From Schistosoma haematobium (lineage: Eukaryota; Platyhelminthes; Trematoda; Strigeidida; Schistosomatidae), in assembly GCF_000699445.3 (NCBI RefSeq), contig NC_067196.1, positions 43,181,806-43,245,805 of the forward strand: a DNA stretch of 64,000 bases, read 5' to 3'. Each line of letters opens with the position of its first letter. The stretch's first letter is position 1. Under the pieces are notes generated by a model, which worked only from the letters and a program-made list of their open reading frames with translations, searched no databases and was not told the origin of the DNA. This document shows, in pieces, positions 13,925-25,315 of this stretch. The translations under genes were made by a program, and so were the position numbers.

Positions 13925-14145
13925 AAGTTAATATGGTGGTTGAAGGTAGTCAACAGGAAACCTTAGACCCGACACAGCAAGATGTAACTGTAATCTTGTC
14001 TACCTCCATCTTATCTCAACATGTTCCACACAGTGTCGAGTCACCTAGACTAGTGGCCACATTGCAACTTGGTCGATAGCATTCGATCTGCACTAAGAAG
14101 GACTTGACACACACAACATCGATCACCACCCAGTGATCATCTAAA
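13925..14145 (+). repeat. Family C SINE-like repeat, internally deleted
   Basis: Its left half (GTGGTTGAAGGTAGTCAACAGG) and right half (GCATTCGATCTGCACTAAG then GGACTTGACACACACAAC) match parts of the element at 27741-28112. The ribozyme segment between is missing or unrecognisable. Confidence 0.7.
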
Positions 14146-14149
14146 GCCC

Positions 14150-16110
14150 TACGTGAGTGATAAGTGTATAGGTACGAAATTTCAGCATAGGTATTCAATT
14201 TTTTTTTGTAATATTATTTGAACTATAATCCTAGACATGAAGTAATAGGATCATTTAGTGCAATTAAAGAAAATTTAAATAAGAGCGGAAATTTGATTGT
14301 TTACTTGTTGTTGTATTATATTTTACAGTAAGAAGTTACTCTCCACAACCCCTATACTAGTTTATATTTCATTATATTTTATAACATTGATAAACTTGAA
14401 TACTCTTTAATTCAATCAATAATCTATAATTACATTGAAACCGACGTTAGAGAATAAATACACGTACAACTAATAAATTCGCTACTATGTATATGTATAT
14501 ATATAATACTTTATATCTATTTCTCGATGATAGTTCCTTTAATCTTCCATGTCATTTCTAGAATTTAATTATTTTAAAAACTGTGATCAAAATGAAGTTT
14601 TCTTTTATATTTTAACTTCCTATATCAAAAGAAACATGCATAAATATTTCCTGTAATCATATTAGTTAAATCATTATAAATCTTTTTTTATAGATAACTT
14701 TTCAAATTACCTACATGTTAGATAAAAAGGCATAAATTCAGAATAATAAAATAAAAATTATTTATTCTAATATTATGTTGATTTTTCAATTATCTTCTTC
14801 CTATCCCCTTTCAACTAATCAGTTCTCTCTTTTTTTGGTGTTTTATTTCATTTTGCTTTGATTCCCTTCTTATTCGTTTTTTATATATATGTAATTATTT
14901 CAAGCGCAATTTGTGATATTTAGTATGTATTATGACACTACCGGTTACCGAAAAAATGAATATATATGTATATATATATCTTCATATCAGGAAAAGAACC
15001 GTATTAAGTTAGACAAAATTGTCAATTTTCGGTAAATCTCATGTTTGTTTGCTTATTACCAATCATTATACTTTATTTAAATGTTATTTTCTGTGAATAG
15101 TTAATGGTAATTGTAATGTATTTCATTCATTTTCATTATCATTACGATTATTAATAAGTTTAATATATGCAATATATTTTAGATTTAAGCTAAGCATTCA
15201 ATGAAAACAATCAGGTCAAGTTATTTGTTAGCTAAATAATTGTATACATAACTGGTAAGATATTTCTTATTTATTCACTATATAAATGAATGATAATAAA
15301 TGATACTGTGGACAGCTTAAAAGGTACATCATTTTAGTTCTAGTTAATACTTTTATATTTAGGGAAACTGACATACCGACTATCTTGGAACATAATGGAA
15401 TCATTCCAGAAAATTGTTTTAATCATGCTTTAATAAAGCGATTCATTAAATATTGGGTGTTATATTCACAGTTGAATATTTTGGATGGTAGAGAATTTAT
15501 TAACACTATGTTTAAGACAATACAACAGTTTTCAAATAGTTTTTTTAAAAATTTTAAATGAAGAATATTGAAAGAATACAATTTTAAAGGCTTTTATGAG
15601 AATTAGTTTGTGAATGAACTACAAGTCAATTGAACATACGATAACTCAAATTCATTCACATATATGAGATAACAATCAGTAGATAATGTCAATGATTTTA
15701 TTCAAATATTTAAAGAACAAAACTTGATTAAATTATACGAATATTCGTCAAGATTATAATGAATAGTTGGACAGAAATCGGAGATCAAGTATAGAGAAGT
15801 CATTATCTGTGGAAACTATATTTGAAATAATCACAGTGATTGAAATTTAAATAATTCCAACGTTTTGTCCATCTAACTTGTCTGAACCTCTTCAGGGTAA
15901 TGATCAAAATCATCAAAGAAATATATAACTTCTTAACAATCAAAACAAGCAAACATTTCAATTCTCTTTTTCTATTATATCTCTAATAATATGTTGTGAT
16001 ATGATGAATTATGAAAAGAACCTTGATATCATTCATATACAACTTCTGATAGGAAATTCGATTTTATCAATATATGCTCATTTATAGCTAAACTTTGAAG
16101 TTCACAATCA
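14150..16110. other. AT-rich intergenic DNA
   Basis: Very AT-rich sequence with no coding signal or clear repeat family. Confidence 0.5.
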
Positions 16111-16117
16111 AGTGGTT

Positions 16118-16280
16118 ATTATGACTCACTAGCTAAGTGAATAACGCAATGGCATTTAAAATGAATGGTACTGGGTTCGAGTCCCTGAAGGAACATCAAC
16201 AATCGATAGCAAGTACATCTAGCTGACAAGTCTTAAATAGGATGAAACGCACGTCCTGGATGCCATTGCTAGCCATTAAA
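16118..16280 (+). repeat. Family A (Sm-alpha-like) SINE with mutated hammerhead
   Basis: tRNA-like pol III promoter (box B GGGTTCGAGTCCC) followed by a hammerhead segment at 16215-16261. Stem I is well paired (ATCTAG with CTGGAT) and GAAA is intact, but the CUGANGA core reads CTGACAA, changing the invariant G. Probably inactive. It matches the Schistosoma Sm-alpha ribozyme layout. Confidence 0.85.
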
Positions 16281-16536
16281 CTTTGAAGTCATTTACATTT
16301 GAATAGATTAATGTAATCTATTCATTCTGTAATAATAAATAATCAAATAAATATGTATATAAAACAAACGAAATTACAGAGAAACATAATTTACTAACTA
16401 ATCATAATAATCATAATAAAATGCTATTAACGAGTTTGTTTGTTTGTTGTTGTTTTTTCTTTTCACTTTAATAACATTAAATTCTTTAAATAATGTTAAA
16501 GGAAACAATATGGAAGCATGTAATATTAAAAATAGG

Positions 16537-16538
<2 letters not shown>

Positions 16539-16588
<50 letters not shown>
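16539..16588. repeat. (AT)25 microsatellite
   Basis: Uninterrupted AT dinucleotides, followed at 16738-16776 by a CA/CACT-rich tract. Confidence 0.97.
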
Positions 16589-16591
<3 letters not shown>

Positions 16592-16599
16592 AAGATGAA

Positions 16600-18399
16600 G
16601 AGAATCAACTCTTTTCATTTCTTTGAACAATTTTAAATAGTTTTGTCATTCGAATGGAGAAAAAAGGAACACATTTTTACTAAAGGTACAAAAATGTTCA
16701 ATATACATTCGTTGAATTTGCTAGTAGAAATTATACTCGCACACACTCACACTCACACACACACACTCAAACACATACAAACACATAGACATGAATGAAA
16801 TGAAGATTAGAAGTAATTTTGACAATACTAAAAATAAAAGAAAAAGGACAACTTCACTTTTATGGAAAAAAGAAATAAACTAAAAGCATACAAATGATGA
16901 AATGCATCTTGAATATGCTACAGATTTATATATGTCATTAAGTAAGTTTTATTCATTGTCTTGATTTTATTTTAAATTCCAGTTTAAGTTTATCATTTAA
17001 GATTTTTAAAAGAAAATCTTTCAAAGTTGTCTATATTAACATAAGAGAACAATCGGTAACAACAAATGGAAGTAGATTTAAAGATGAATTAATGAATTAA
17101 AACAAAAGAAAAAAAACTGAAACATATTTCATTCATTAAATTAAAAATGATTTTACTAGATAACTACTTTAAAAGAAAAGAAAAAAAGAGGAAAAGAATC
17201 ATAAGTAAATGGTCTAAAAAAAAGAAAAGGGAAAAGAACTACAAATGAACTAAAAAAAAAAAGAAAAGTTGATTGAACTATTTTGGGAAACATTTTTAAA
17301 GTTAATAGAGATAATTTTTTTAAAAGAAAATTATTTATTCAGTAGGGTATAAAATGTATTGAGTAAATGATCTATTTAATCATGAAATTTTCCTTAACTA
17401 CCGTTATATTTTTATATTACATGATCAATATTGTCAAGTTGACTATAAGTTACACTATGAAGAAAGATTTTCTAATAGATTAAACCATCCATTAAGAAGC
17501 TATTTGTAAAATAGAGATTTTTGAAAATCTACTTTTTCTTTTTTACCAATTTAAGACTCATCAGTAGTACATACATTAGAATTTTCAAGGAATCAAATTA
17601 AAGATTATAGGTTTTTGTGGTGAGTTTTGAATCGTTCGATGATTGAATTAAAACCTAACAATTTATCTTAAACTTCAATCCACTTGTGATACACTGTAAC
17701 GATTATTTATCACTAACATAGACAATTGTCTTATATCAGACATAGTTGAATACAACCAGTTATGGCTTATCAACGAAATATCCAAAATCTATCAATAAAC
17801 TAGTCACCAATGAGCACGTGAATCACTGTATTATTTAAATATTTACAGTTTTCGTCATTTTTTATACAGAGTAACCTTTTTATTTTGAACTCTGAGTTGT
17901 TCAACTTCTGATAAGTCAATAATAACTATTATTTATTGTAATGGTTTGCTAAAAGATTCAAATGCTCTGAAATGTTTTTATAATATAAAAATGCGTCAGT
18001 TGTATCAGTCACCAATATTTTGTTTTCTAGATAAAGTTTAACCTCAAACGTTCAACTGGACTGAATTTAAATTACACGAAATAAAATTCGGTTTCTTTGA
18101 TAAAGTTTTGGGTATCATCTCATATCTGTTGATTTTGTTTAACCTATACACCTTTAACAATTATTCTTACAGAGTAAGTACTAAATTATATAAACTATAA
18201 CATAATTCAATTGGCTCATGATATCAACTATTGAAATTATCATAATATCCACAAACACCCTTTCTGATACTAATCAGCATATGCTCACTAGTGACTGGCT
18301 TCAAAAGGTATTTCCTGGAGTTCTAGTGAGAAGCAGTGACCAATGGAGTTCAACCAGGTCTATTGTGAGATAGTAACTTACTGAAGATGTAGTGTCGTT
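16600..18399. other. AT-rich intergenic DNA
   Basis: Purine-rich A/G runs at 17.1-17.3 kb and otherwise AT-rich sequence with no coding signal. Confidence 0.5.
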
Positions 18400-18404
18400 T
18401 ATTA

Positions 18405-18782
18405 TGTTAAACCCATATACCTTATTCTGGCTTTCGGACAGGTCAGTCTATTCATTCTAGTTGAGTCATATTCTAACCTTGTTAATTATTCGCTTATCAT
18501 CAACCTTGACTGTTTTTATATGAGCGTAGGTGTGTGTACATTTCTTATCCTATTCATTATATGTCTGTAACTTATTTTTTGTGTGCCTATAAATATTGAT
18601 TAACGCTTGACTAAAAGAGAGTTGGCTTACCCGCCATGTCCGCTGTGCGTCGTTTCGCTTCTCTCTATTCTATTCGCTTCATATACAATATATATTCAAA
18701 TGTCCATTCTCGTTATTTGACTTATTTAATTCCGTTATTGACTAACGCGATTTAAGTCGATTATATACGACGATAGGCAACA
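18405..18782 (+). mobile_element. Solo-LTR-like block, 378 bp
   Basis: Starts TGTTAAACCC and ends GGCAACA (TG...CA), flanked by near-matching 5-mers TATTA (18400-18404) and TATTT (18783-18787). Less AT-rich than its surroundings. No internal coding region is adjacent, so it would be a solo LTR. The family is not identified and the boundaries are inferred. Confidence 0.45.
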
Positions 18783-18830
18783 TATTTATTCCAATAACAA
18801 TCATTCATACGATCTAATTGATATGAAATG

Positions 18831-19100
18831 AAGGGTCCTACAAAAGACAATGGTGGATGTGTCACCCAGTTTCGTGGATTGGTTGAAGTTAGACATTAAC
18901 ACAGTTGGATACCGGCTCAGTGGTCTAGCGGTTAAGCGTTTGCGCGTGAGACCGATAGATCCTAAGTTCGAGTCTCGCGGGGCGTGACCATAGTTGGGCA
19001 CTGCTGAGGAGTACCACAATAGGACGAAACGGCCGTCCAGTGCTTCCAGGTTTTATATGGTGGTCTAGCTTTAATTGACTCATGATCTCAACAATTGAAA
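18831..19100 (+). repeat. Family B tRNA-derived SINE with hammerhead
   Basis: The tRNA-like part has a box A-like GGCTCAGTGGTCTAG and box B-like GTTCGAGTCTCG, followed by a hammerhead at 18998-19043 and the family tail (GGTGGTCTAGCTTTAATTG). It lies outside and downstream of the PTK7-like gene. Confidence 0.88.
18998..19043 (+). ncRNA. Hammerhead ribozyme, intact core (family B)
   Basis: Stem I is GCACTG with CAGTGC (6 bp). The core is CTGAGGA at 19004-19010 and GAAA at 19026-19029; the cleavage triplet GTC is at 19035-19037. Stem II (GTAC with GGAC) has one mismatch. Stem III is the palindrome ACGGCCGT. All invariant core bases are present. Type I arrangement. Confidence 0.85.
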
Positions 19101-19109
19101 ATATAACGT

Positions 19110-19880
19110 AAATATCTTCTGTTAATCTACGTTCATCGAATAACCCGTACTGTTGAGTAAAGATGCTTTTATTGACAATTTAACAAATTTGGAAGACTTA
19201 TAGCTAACGTATGAGTAAATGTTATAACTGACTGAATAAGTAGCAATACGTTTAAAGTAAGATTAACTAATAAGATAACGTACAAGGAAAAATAAACGAA
19301 AAATAATGAGTATTCTACACTACTTTCTTCAAATTACTTCGAAGCCTGATAAATTACATAATCATAAACCATTTTCATTACATCTGCTGTAAGATAATTT
19401 CTTATTTATGTACAAAAAGAAAATATATAATTTTAATTGAGTGTATATCTTATTATTAAGAATAAACCATCTGTAGAAAGTATTTTAATTGGCTACAATA
19501 AATGAAATGATTGCATTTTTATACTGTATTTATTTTATTCATGTGATTTATATGTACCCTAGTAACAAAATGCTTCTACTAATAACAATTCATACCTTAA
19601 ATAACAATTTGTCTGTTAAAAATAAAGTTCTGTTATGTAACAAAACTTTTAGTGGGCATGGAAAACCACAACATACCATTAGATGTAAAGAATAAATTAA
19701 AAATTTCATTAAACTAAAAAAACAAAATGACAAAATCTATAACATCTTCCATATAAAACATTATGGGTTATAAACGCCAAACAGTATGATATACTACATT
19801 TGAACTTACCTATACAGAAGAAGTTATAGTTATGAAATTTTTGATGCATATGAACAAGTTGAATATTCAGATAACCTTAA
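19110..19880. other. AT-rich intergenic DNA
   Basis: No coding signal or clear repeat. Confidence 0.5.
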
Positions 19881-19888
19881 AGTAGCAA

Positions 19889-20159
19889 TGTAGTGAACAA
19901 AACACGGGTAAGGACAATCAAATTATATTAAGCACGAAATCACTGAGTTACTTGGTAAAATAGAAAAACCATACTCTAATACTTAATTTGCAAAATGGTC
20001 AATAATTGTCTCGAACTTCATTGTTCATGCATTTTCCATACTAATTGCTTTCTATTCCCGCTTTTTCTTTCTTGATCTTCCCCATCTTCTGGCGCCAGAC
20101 ATTACATTCCTGACTCGCGTCATATACTACTCATATCAATATAAGTAGCACGCACCACA
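19889..20159 (+). mobile_element. Solo LTR (about 271 bp), copy 1
   Basis: Starts TGTAGTGAAC and ends CACCACA, flanked by GCAA on both sides (4-bp target duplication). It aligns along its length with the elements at 48771 and 53434. The TG...CA ends plus duplication mark an LTR left after recombination. Confidence 0.8.
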
Positions 20160-20164
20160 GCAAA

Positions 20165-21090
20165 AACAAACAATATGAAATTGTTATTTTTATTGAGATC
20201 ATAAACTGATTGATATTAGACCACTTATAAAAACCTAAAAGCACTGGGCGGACGTTTTGTCATAGTATTGGACTTCTTCAAGATCCTGTACGCGAATTCA
20301 GTAACCAGTGTAACTAATAAGTTCCCAAGTGAATTTAATACAAAGTGAATGATCGTTGTTCTTACCAACCAGTTAATTAATAAAACTCAAAAACTTTCTT
20401 CCTGAGTAATATTCATCAATGAATCAAGTGTTAACAATTCAAAATATCAAACTGAAGCTCAAATTCATCTGTTATGGTACTTCAGGATTTGATTATAGTG
20501 ATCAACCACTTGAAATAGATTCGTAAAAGTATTATATGCCTTGAATCAACTACATTGTTGTTTATGACCTATAAGGAACAATATAATCTTCTTCATTATT
20601 ATGTTTTAAATTATCTTATATTTATGGAACCAATGAGAGACAAAAGAAGAACGAGTTGTGTTCTGTAACAAAAATTTAAGCATCAATCAAGATTTGTCAT
20701 ACATTTTATATGATCCACGTCAGTTCTAATGGTAAGAACGGAAGTTAATAAGAATATTTATTTTCAAGGACGTTATACTTTTTGAGACTTTTGCTTTTCA
20801 CATAATCCTACATTATTTCACATTGTTAGGACGGGAAGTAAATTGACTAGTAATGTTATCATATAAGAAACTCAGACTATTTTAATTGACCTTCATAGAA
20901 GTAGTAACTTATTCATTCCGTTAGTTGATTAGTAGTTATTTTCTGGACTTTAGTGAAGATCGGTCTCCTGAGTAGATTGTAAGTTTGCTTATCTTAGACG
21001 TTTCAGAGTTTTGCCGAACCAGTTGTAGATTCAGAACCCAATGAGACAGATTGTCTAAAGAAATACCTGCGGCTGTTTGAATAACGGAAA
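20165..21090. other. AT-rich intergenic DNA
   Basis: No coding signal; no repeat that I can assign. Confidence 0.45.
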
Positions 21091-21094
21091 AGGT

Positions 21095-21371
21095 GACTAT
21101 AATTTATGAACAACCTTTGAGCGACGCAAGTGACCTTGAGAATGTCCACCTACTCACCAGTGCTAAATGAAGATTACAAACCAGTGTGAGGATATGAGAT
21201 CATGATTTAAAGTTGATGAATAGGGTTAGGAGTTCAATATAAAGTTTTCATCACGAACTGACATAAGCTAAAATGCCAAAATGCTATTTAGCCAAATGAA
21301 TAAATGAATTTCGCGTCAAAATCTAAAACCTGTTATCTTATATTTGACTGATTCGTCCATAAATTATGGTC
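21095..21371 (+). mobile_element. MITE-like TIR repeat, copy 1
   Basis: About 277 bp with ends GACTATAATTTATG and CATAAATTATGGTC (inverted, one mismatch). Shares most of its length with 35685-35959, including GATGAATAGGGTTAGGAGTT. No coding capacity, so a non-autonomous DNA element is likely. Confidence 0.75.
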
Positions 21372-21379
21372 TCACCGAA

Positions 21380-24300
21380 TAAACTCATAATTCACCTTGT
21401 CTATATTCGTACTTACTAACAATGGTAATAAAATTCTCAAAGTATATATAAAGATTTGCTTAATTTCAGTATATCGATAGACTAACTATTTGTGAAAAAG
21501 TACCGATCATTCCATTATATTGTTAAATTTTCTTAACAATGTGGATAGTAACTCTACTTTGGCAGTGATCATGTGAAAAAATATTAATGGACACAAATCT
21601 AAACTTTCTATTTTTTTATTTTCTATTAATTAAATTTATAAAACACTTACTGTAAGGTGTAATCGATAAACGAACTCACCTATGATAAAGTGAAACGCCC
21701 ACCACCACATTAACTTTCCTTGACCTTGTATAACTATGTCTTGTTTATTCACCAATCACAATTTTATGTTCACTATAAAACAATATTTGCCTTGTTGACT
21801 CATTTTTCCTATTCTCTAGCTACTGTTCAGTATGTTATTTATGTCTCTGTTTTTCCCTGTGTTGATAGACTGTATTGTTTATTTTGTATACTAACGGTGT
21901 TAATTTGTGTTTTGGAAACAGATCAAGTTTATCAAGCCAAATAGCTTACTTGTTCTGACTTTGGCTAAATCAAGACTCTGTGTTCGACGGTCTACAGAGA
22001 GAATAGCTTAGAGTTAAACCTGTAAGAAATTGCTTCCTACACTTACTACCTATCAATTATTACCATTATTGATCGAATTGTTTTATTTTATTTTTTTTTA
22101 ATACTTAATGACTGTGTTGTTTTTATATTTAGTGAAAAGAAATAATTCTGTCACAAAACGTTTTGCTTTTATTATACATGTACTTCCTTACCATTTCTCA
22201 AGTCTTTTATGTTTCATCACTGTAGTGTTTATTATTAATTAAATGAGTAAACAAAAGCAATTTATTTGTAAATTAATAACAATATAATAAATGGTAATAA
22301 TGAATTATGATTTTTATCTCGATTTTATTTTAGAAAGAAACCTTGCTGAAATACAGAAAGAAGAAAGATAAATTGAGATCATCATAGGTGAAGTAATATA
22401 TGCATGTATTTGATTTGGTTCTTTTCCTAGAAACCCTATCGATTTTTTTTTATTATTCATTCATTCGCCAATCTTCAGTAATTGTTGTGTAATATACAAA
22501 AAAAAACGTTAAGAGAATAAAGACAAGAGAAAAAGTATTTAATTAAAAAGATAATTTAAAATGCTAAATAGACAGTAAACGCTTTGTTGTCAGTGTGAAT
22601 AAATATATTATAAAGAGATGAAAAGAAACTGTAAACAAAATCATAAAAGAATATAATATGGCTATGATGTAAGAAAGATTATTTATAATATAAGAGATGA
22701 TGAGAAATACAATAATAAGGCGATAACAAAAGTCATCGAAAAGAAAAAGATGGAAACAATTAAGAAGAAAATAAAAATATGAATATTTCTTCAATGAATG
22801 ATAATTAATTTAAAATTTATTCCTATAAAAAACAATGTGGTTTTGTTTCTGTTTTATTGTTTTAGTAAGTAAGCTATTGAAGAAATAGAGAATACAGTAG
22901 ATAAATGAAGATATGGTATAAAATAGAAGCAACACAAACGTCTTATTATATGTGATGACAAATAAAACTGAACTCTTTACCTAAACAAACAAACAAACAA
23001 AATGTGGCCAGAATGAAGAAAACAGAGAGATGCATTGTATAATGCATACAGAAGGAAAGCATGTCTATTTGTAGATAATTAAAATGCATATTTCTGACAA
23101 TGATACAGTATTGACAATGAAAAAAAGAGCTGTAATATGATATGCACTATTAACATTATTATTATCAGTAGTAGTATTGGCATCAATTTTATAGCATGAA
23201 ATGTACAATTTGTAGGAAAAAAAATTGGACACCATTTATTATTGGTATATTCACAGATGAATTAAGTCTATTGAATACAGATGTCAAGCATCATAATGAA
23301 AGTGAAAATAATATGGATCCTTTGAAAGTAAGTAAACCGGGGTAAATAAATGACTTATGAATGAATTAATTTTATTATTACTCACAAAATTTGTGAGTAA
23401 ATAATTGATGAAGGAAAAAAATTATTCAAGGAGTTGAAATAACAAAAATATTCAATAGAGAGTAATTACGATCATTAGTAGTATTATCCTGTAAATGTAA
23501 ACAGAGAAGGAAATATAAAGTATACGTCAGTATATATGCCCATAATTATTTGGATATTTTATATGTACACTTTGACAATGATGTATAACATAATTCAGTT
23601 AGTCAATACAATTAATAAAAAAGAAGAATTAGAAGAACAATAGTGAAGGTACTGTGGAACAAGTCAGTATTAGTTGTATTTAAAGTCTATTATACATTGA
23701 TCATTATTATTAGTTTGTTTTGATATTGTAAAATTACACACCATTTTAAAACGTAATAAAATGGGAACATTGAATTTAGAGAATAGAGTTAAAAATAAAG
23801 AAAAATAAAATAAATGATTGACACTAAATATTATTTTTTTAGAAAAAGAAGTTAAAATAAAAAAGAAGAAAAAAAAGTTTAATGATTTTTATTAACATAT
23901 GAATTAAAGAAAAAAAGAAAACAAAATGAAAAGAAAAGAGACACATCGACTTTTATTCTATTTTTTTTACAACTAACAACTTATACTACTAATATTAATA
24001 ATGAAGATGATAATGAAAACAATGGAGATGAGAATAAATGAAGAAAAGAGTCTAAGATATTGTATTTCGATTTGTAAACAATATATATAATGAATAGTAA
24101 CTAAGCAAATGTATTTTAATCAACCTAAATACATATAATTATGAAAGATGAATTAATTGTGCTTTATTTGAATTGAGTAATTTAGTCCAAATTAAAATTC
24201 TTTAGTATTTTATTATGATACACTTTGAATAATGCAACTATGATAATGAATAATATAGTAACTATTATTTTATTGACATGAAATAAATAACAATCTGGCC

Positions 24301-24583
24301 GGTGGGGGTGGTTTGAAAATTCAAAAATGAATAGAACTAACTCGAAAGAATGTAAATAAATAAATAAGTGAAAAGAGGCTGAAACGTTTTAGAAAATTGT
24401 CTATATTGTTTGTGATTACAAAATGATTAATTAGTTTCTTCTATTATTTTTTCTCATCACCATCTTCGTACTGTTGAATTTACTTTGATAGTAACTTTTT
24501 AAACTGATTTTAACATAGATAAATGAACACAAAAAAGAAACTATAAGAGAGAAAAAATTGGAGGAAAAAGAGCGTAAATGAAA
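21380..24583. other. 3' flank of the PTK7-like gene
   Basis: Strongly AT-rich with no coding signal. Part of the region just below 24584 must be the 3' UTR of the minus-strand gene, but its polyadenylation site could not be chosen among many AT-rich candidates. Confidence 0.5.
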
Positions 24584-25315
24584 TTATGATGCAGCAAGAT
24601 CACGTATAATAATAGCAATTTCACTGAATGTAGGTCGATGTTGTGGTGTTGGAGACCAACAACGATTTAATAAATTACCTAATTCACTTGGTATATCAGC
24701 AACTAAATCCGGTTTCAATGGTGATGAATCGGTAGTGTTAAGTTTTGATTTAGTAAAACCACTAGTGTTATTTAGTAGCATGGCTGTTCGTTGACCAGCA
24801 ACAATAATTTCTTGATCAGACAATCTAGCTAAAGGAAGTGCTGCTAATGAAAAGACTTCACAAACTAATATACCGAATGCCCAAACATCGGATTGTGTAG
24901 AATAGGGTATAGCTGGATTAGCTAATTGTTTCAATGATTTATTTTCATGTCCATTACATAATGATACATGTCGTGCAGTTGTATTCATTGTTGTATTAGT
25001 TGTTATTTCATGAATAAGTTCTGGTGCAAACCATCTTAATGGTATGAATTGTTCTGTATTAGGTAAACGATAATATTCATTTGCATAAACATCTCTAGCC
25101 AAGCCAAGACTTGATATTTTCACTTCTAAACCTTGAGTTAAGAGTACATTTCTAGCTGCTAAATCACGATGAACACAATGCATATGAGCTAAATAATCCA
25201 TACCAAGAGCTAACTGCTTGCATATACTCATCTTTTGTGTACAAGTTAAAGGTGGCATTTTAAGTGGTGCTGAATTCTCTTCACGCATACAACGTAAAAA
25301 TTGTTTTAGATCACC
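24584..25315 (-). CDS. PTK7: PTK7-like terminal exon: kinase-like C-lobe, stop codon
   Basis: Residues 964-1206 and the TAA stop at 24584-24586. It opens GDLKQFLR, identical to the PTK7 signature after the hinge. The catalytic loop HRDLAARN (1012-1019) is complete. The DFG motif is SLG at 1032-1034, so the metal-binding aspartate is missing as in PTK7 (ALG in human). The activation segment has ANEYYRLP and ends in APE (1060-1062). An insert of about 32 residues rich in Thr and Asn separates APE from SDVWAFG (1105-1111), and a second insert follows DQEII. The domain ends RPTFSEIA and stops 9 residues later; no C-terminal tail is present. The 3' UTR must continue below 24584 but its end could not be placed. 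Confidence 0.95.
   Translation of the reverse strand, partial: GDLKQFLRCMREENSAPLKMPPLTCTQKMSICKQLALGMDYLAHMHCVHRDLAARNVLLTQGLEVKISSLGLARDVYANEYYRLPNTEQFIPLRWFAPELIHEITTNTTMNTTARHVSLCNGHENKSLKQLANPAIPYSTQSDVWAFGILVCEVFSLAALPLARLSDQEIIVAGQRTAMLLNNTSGFTKSKLNTTDSSPLKPDLVADIPSELGNLLNRCWSPTPQHRPTFSEIAIIIRDLAAS

Noticed and set aside
16444..16626. 60-codon frame containing a Tyr-Ile repeat
   Set aside because: Translation of an AT microsatellite.
18890..18980. True tRNA gene
   Set aside because: Box A and B are present, but no full cloverleaf forms and the sequence continues into a SINE body with a ribozyme.
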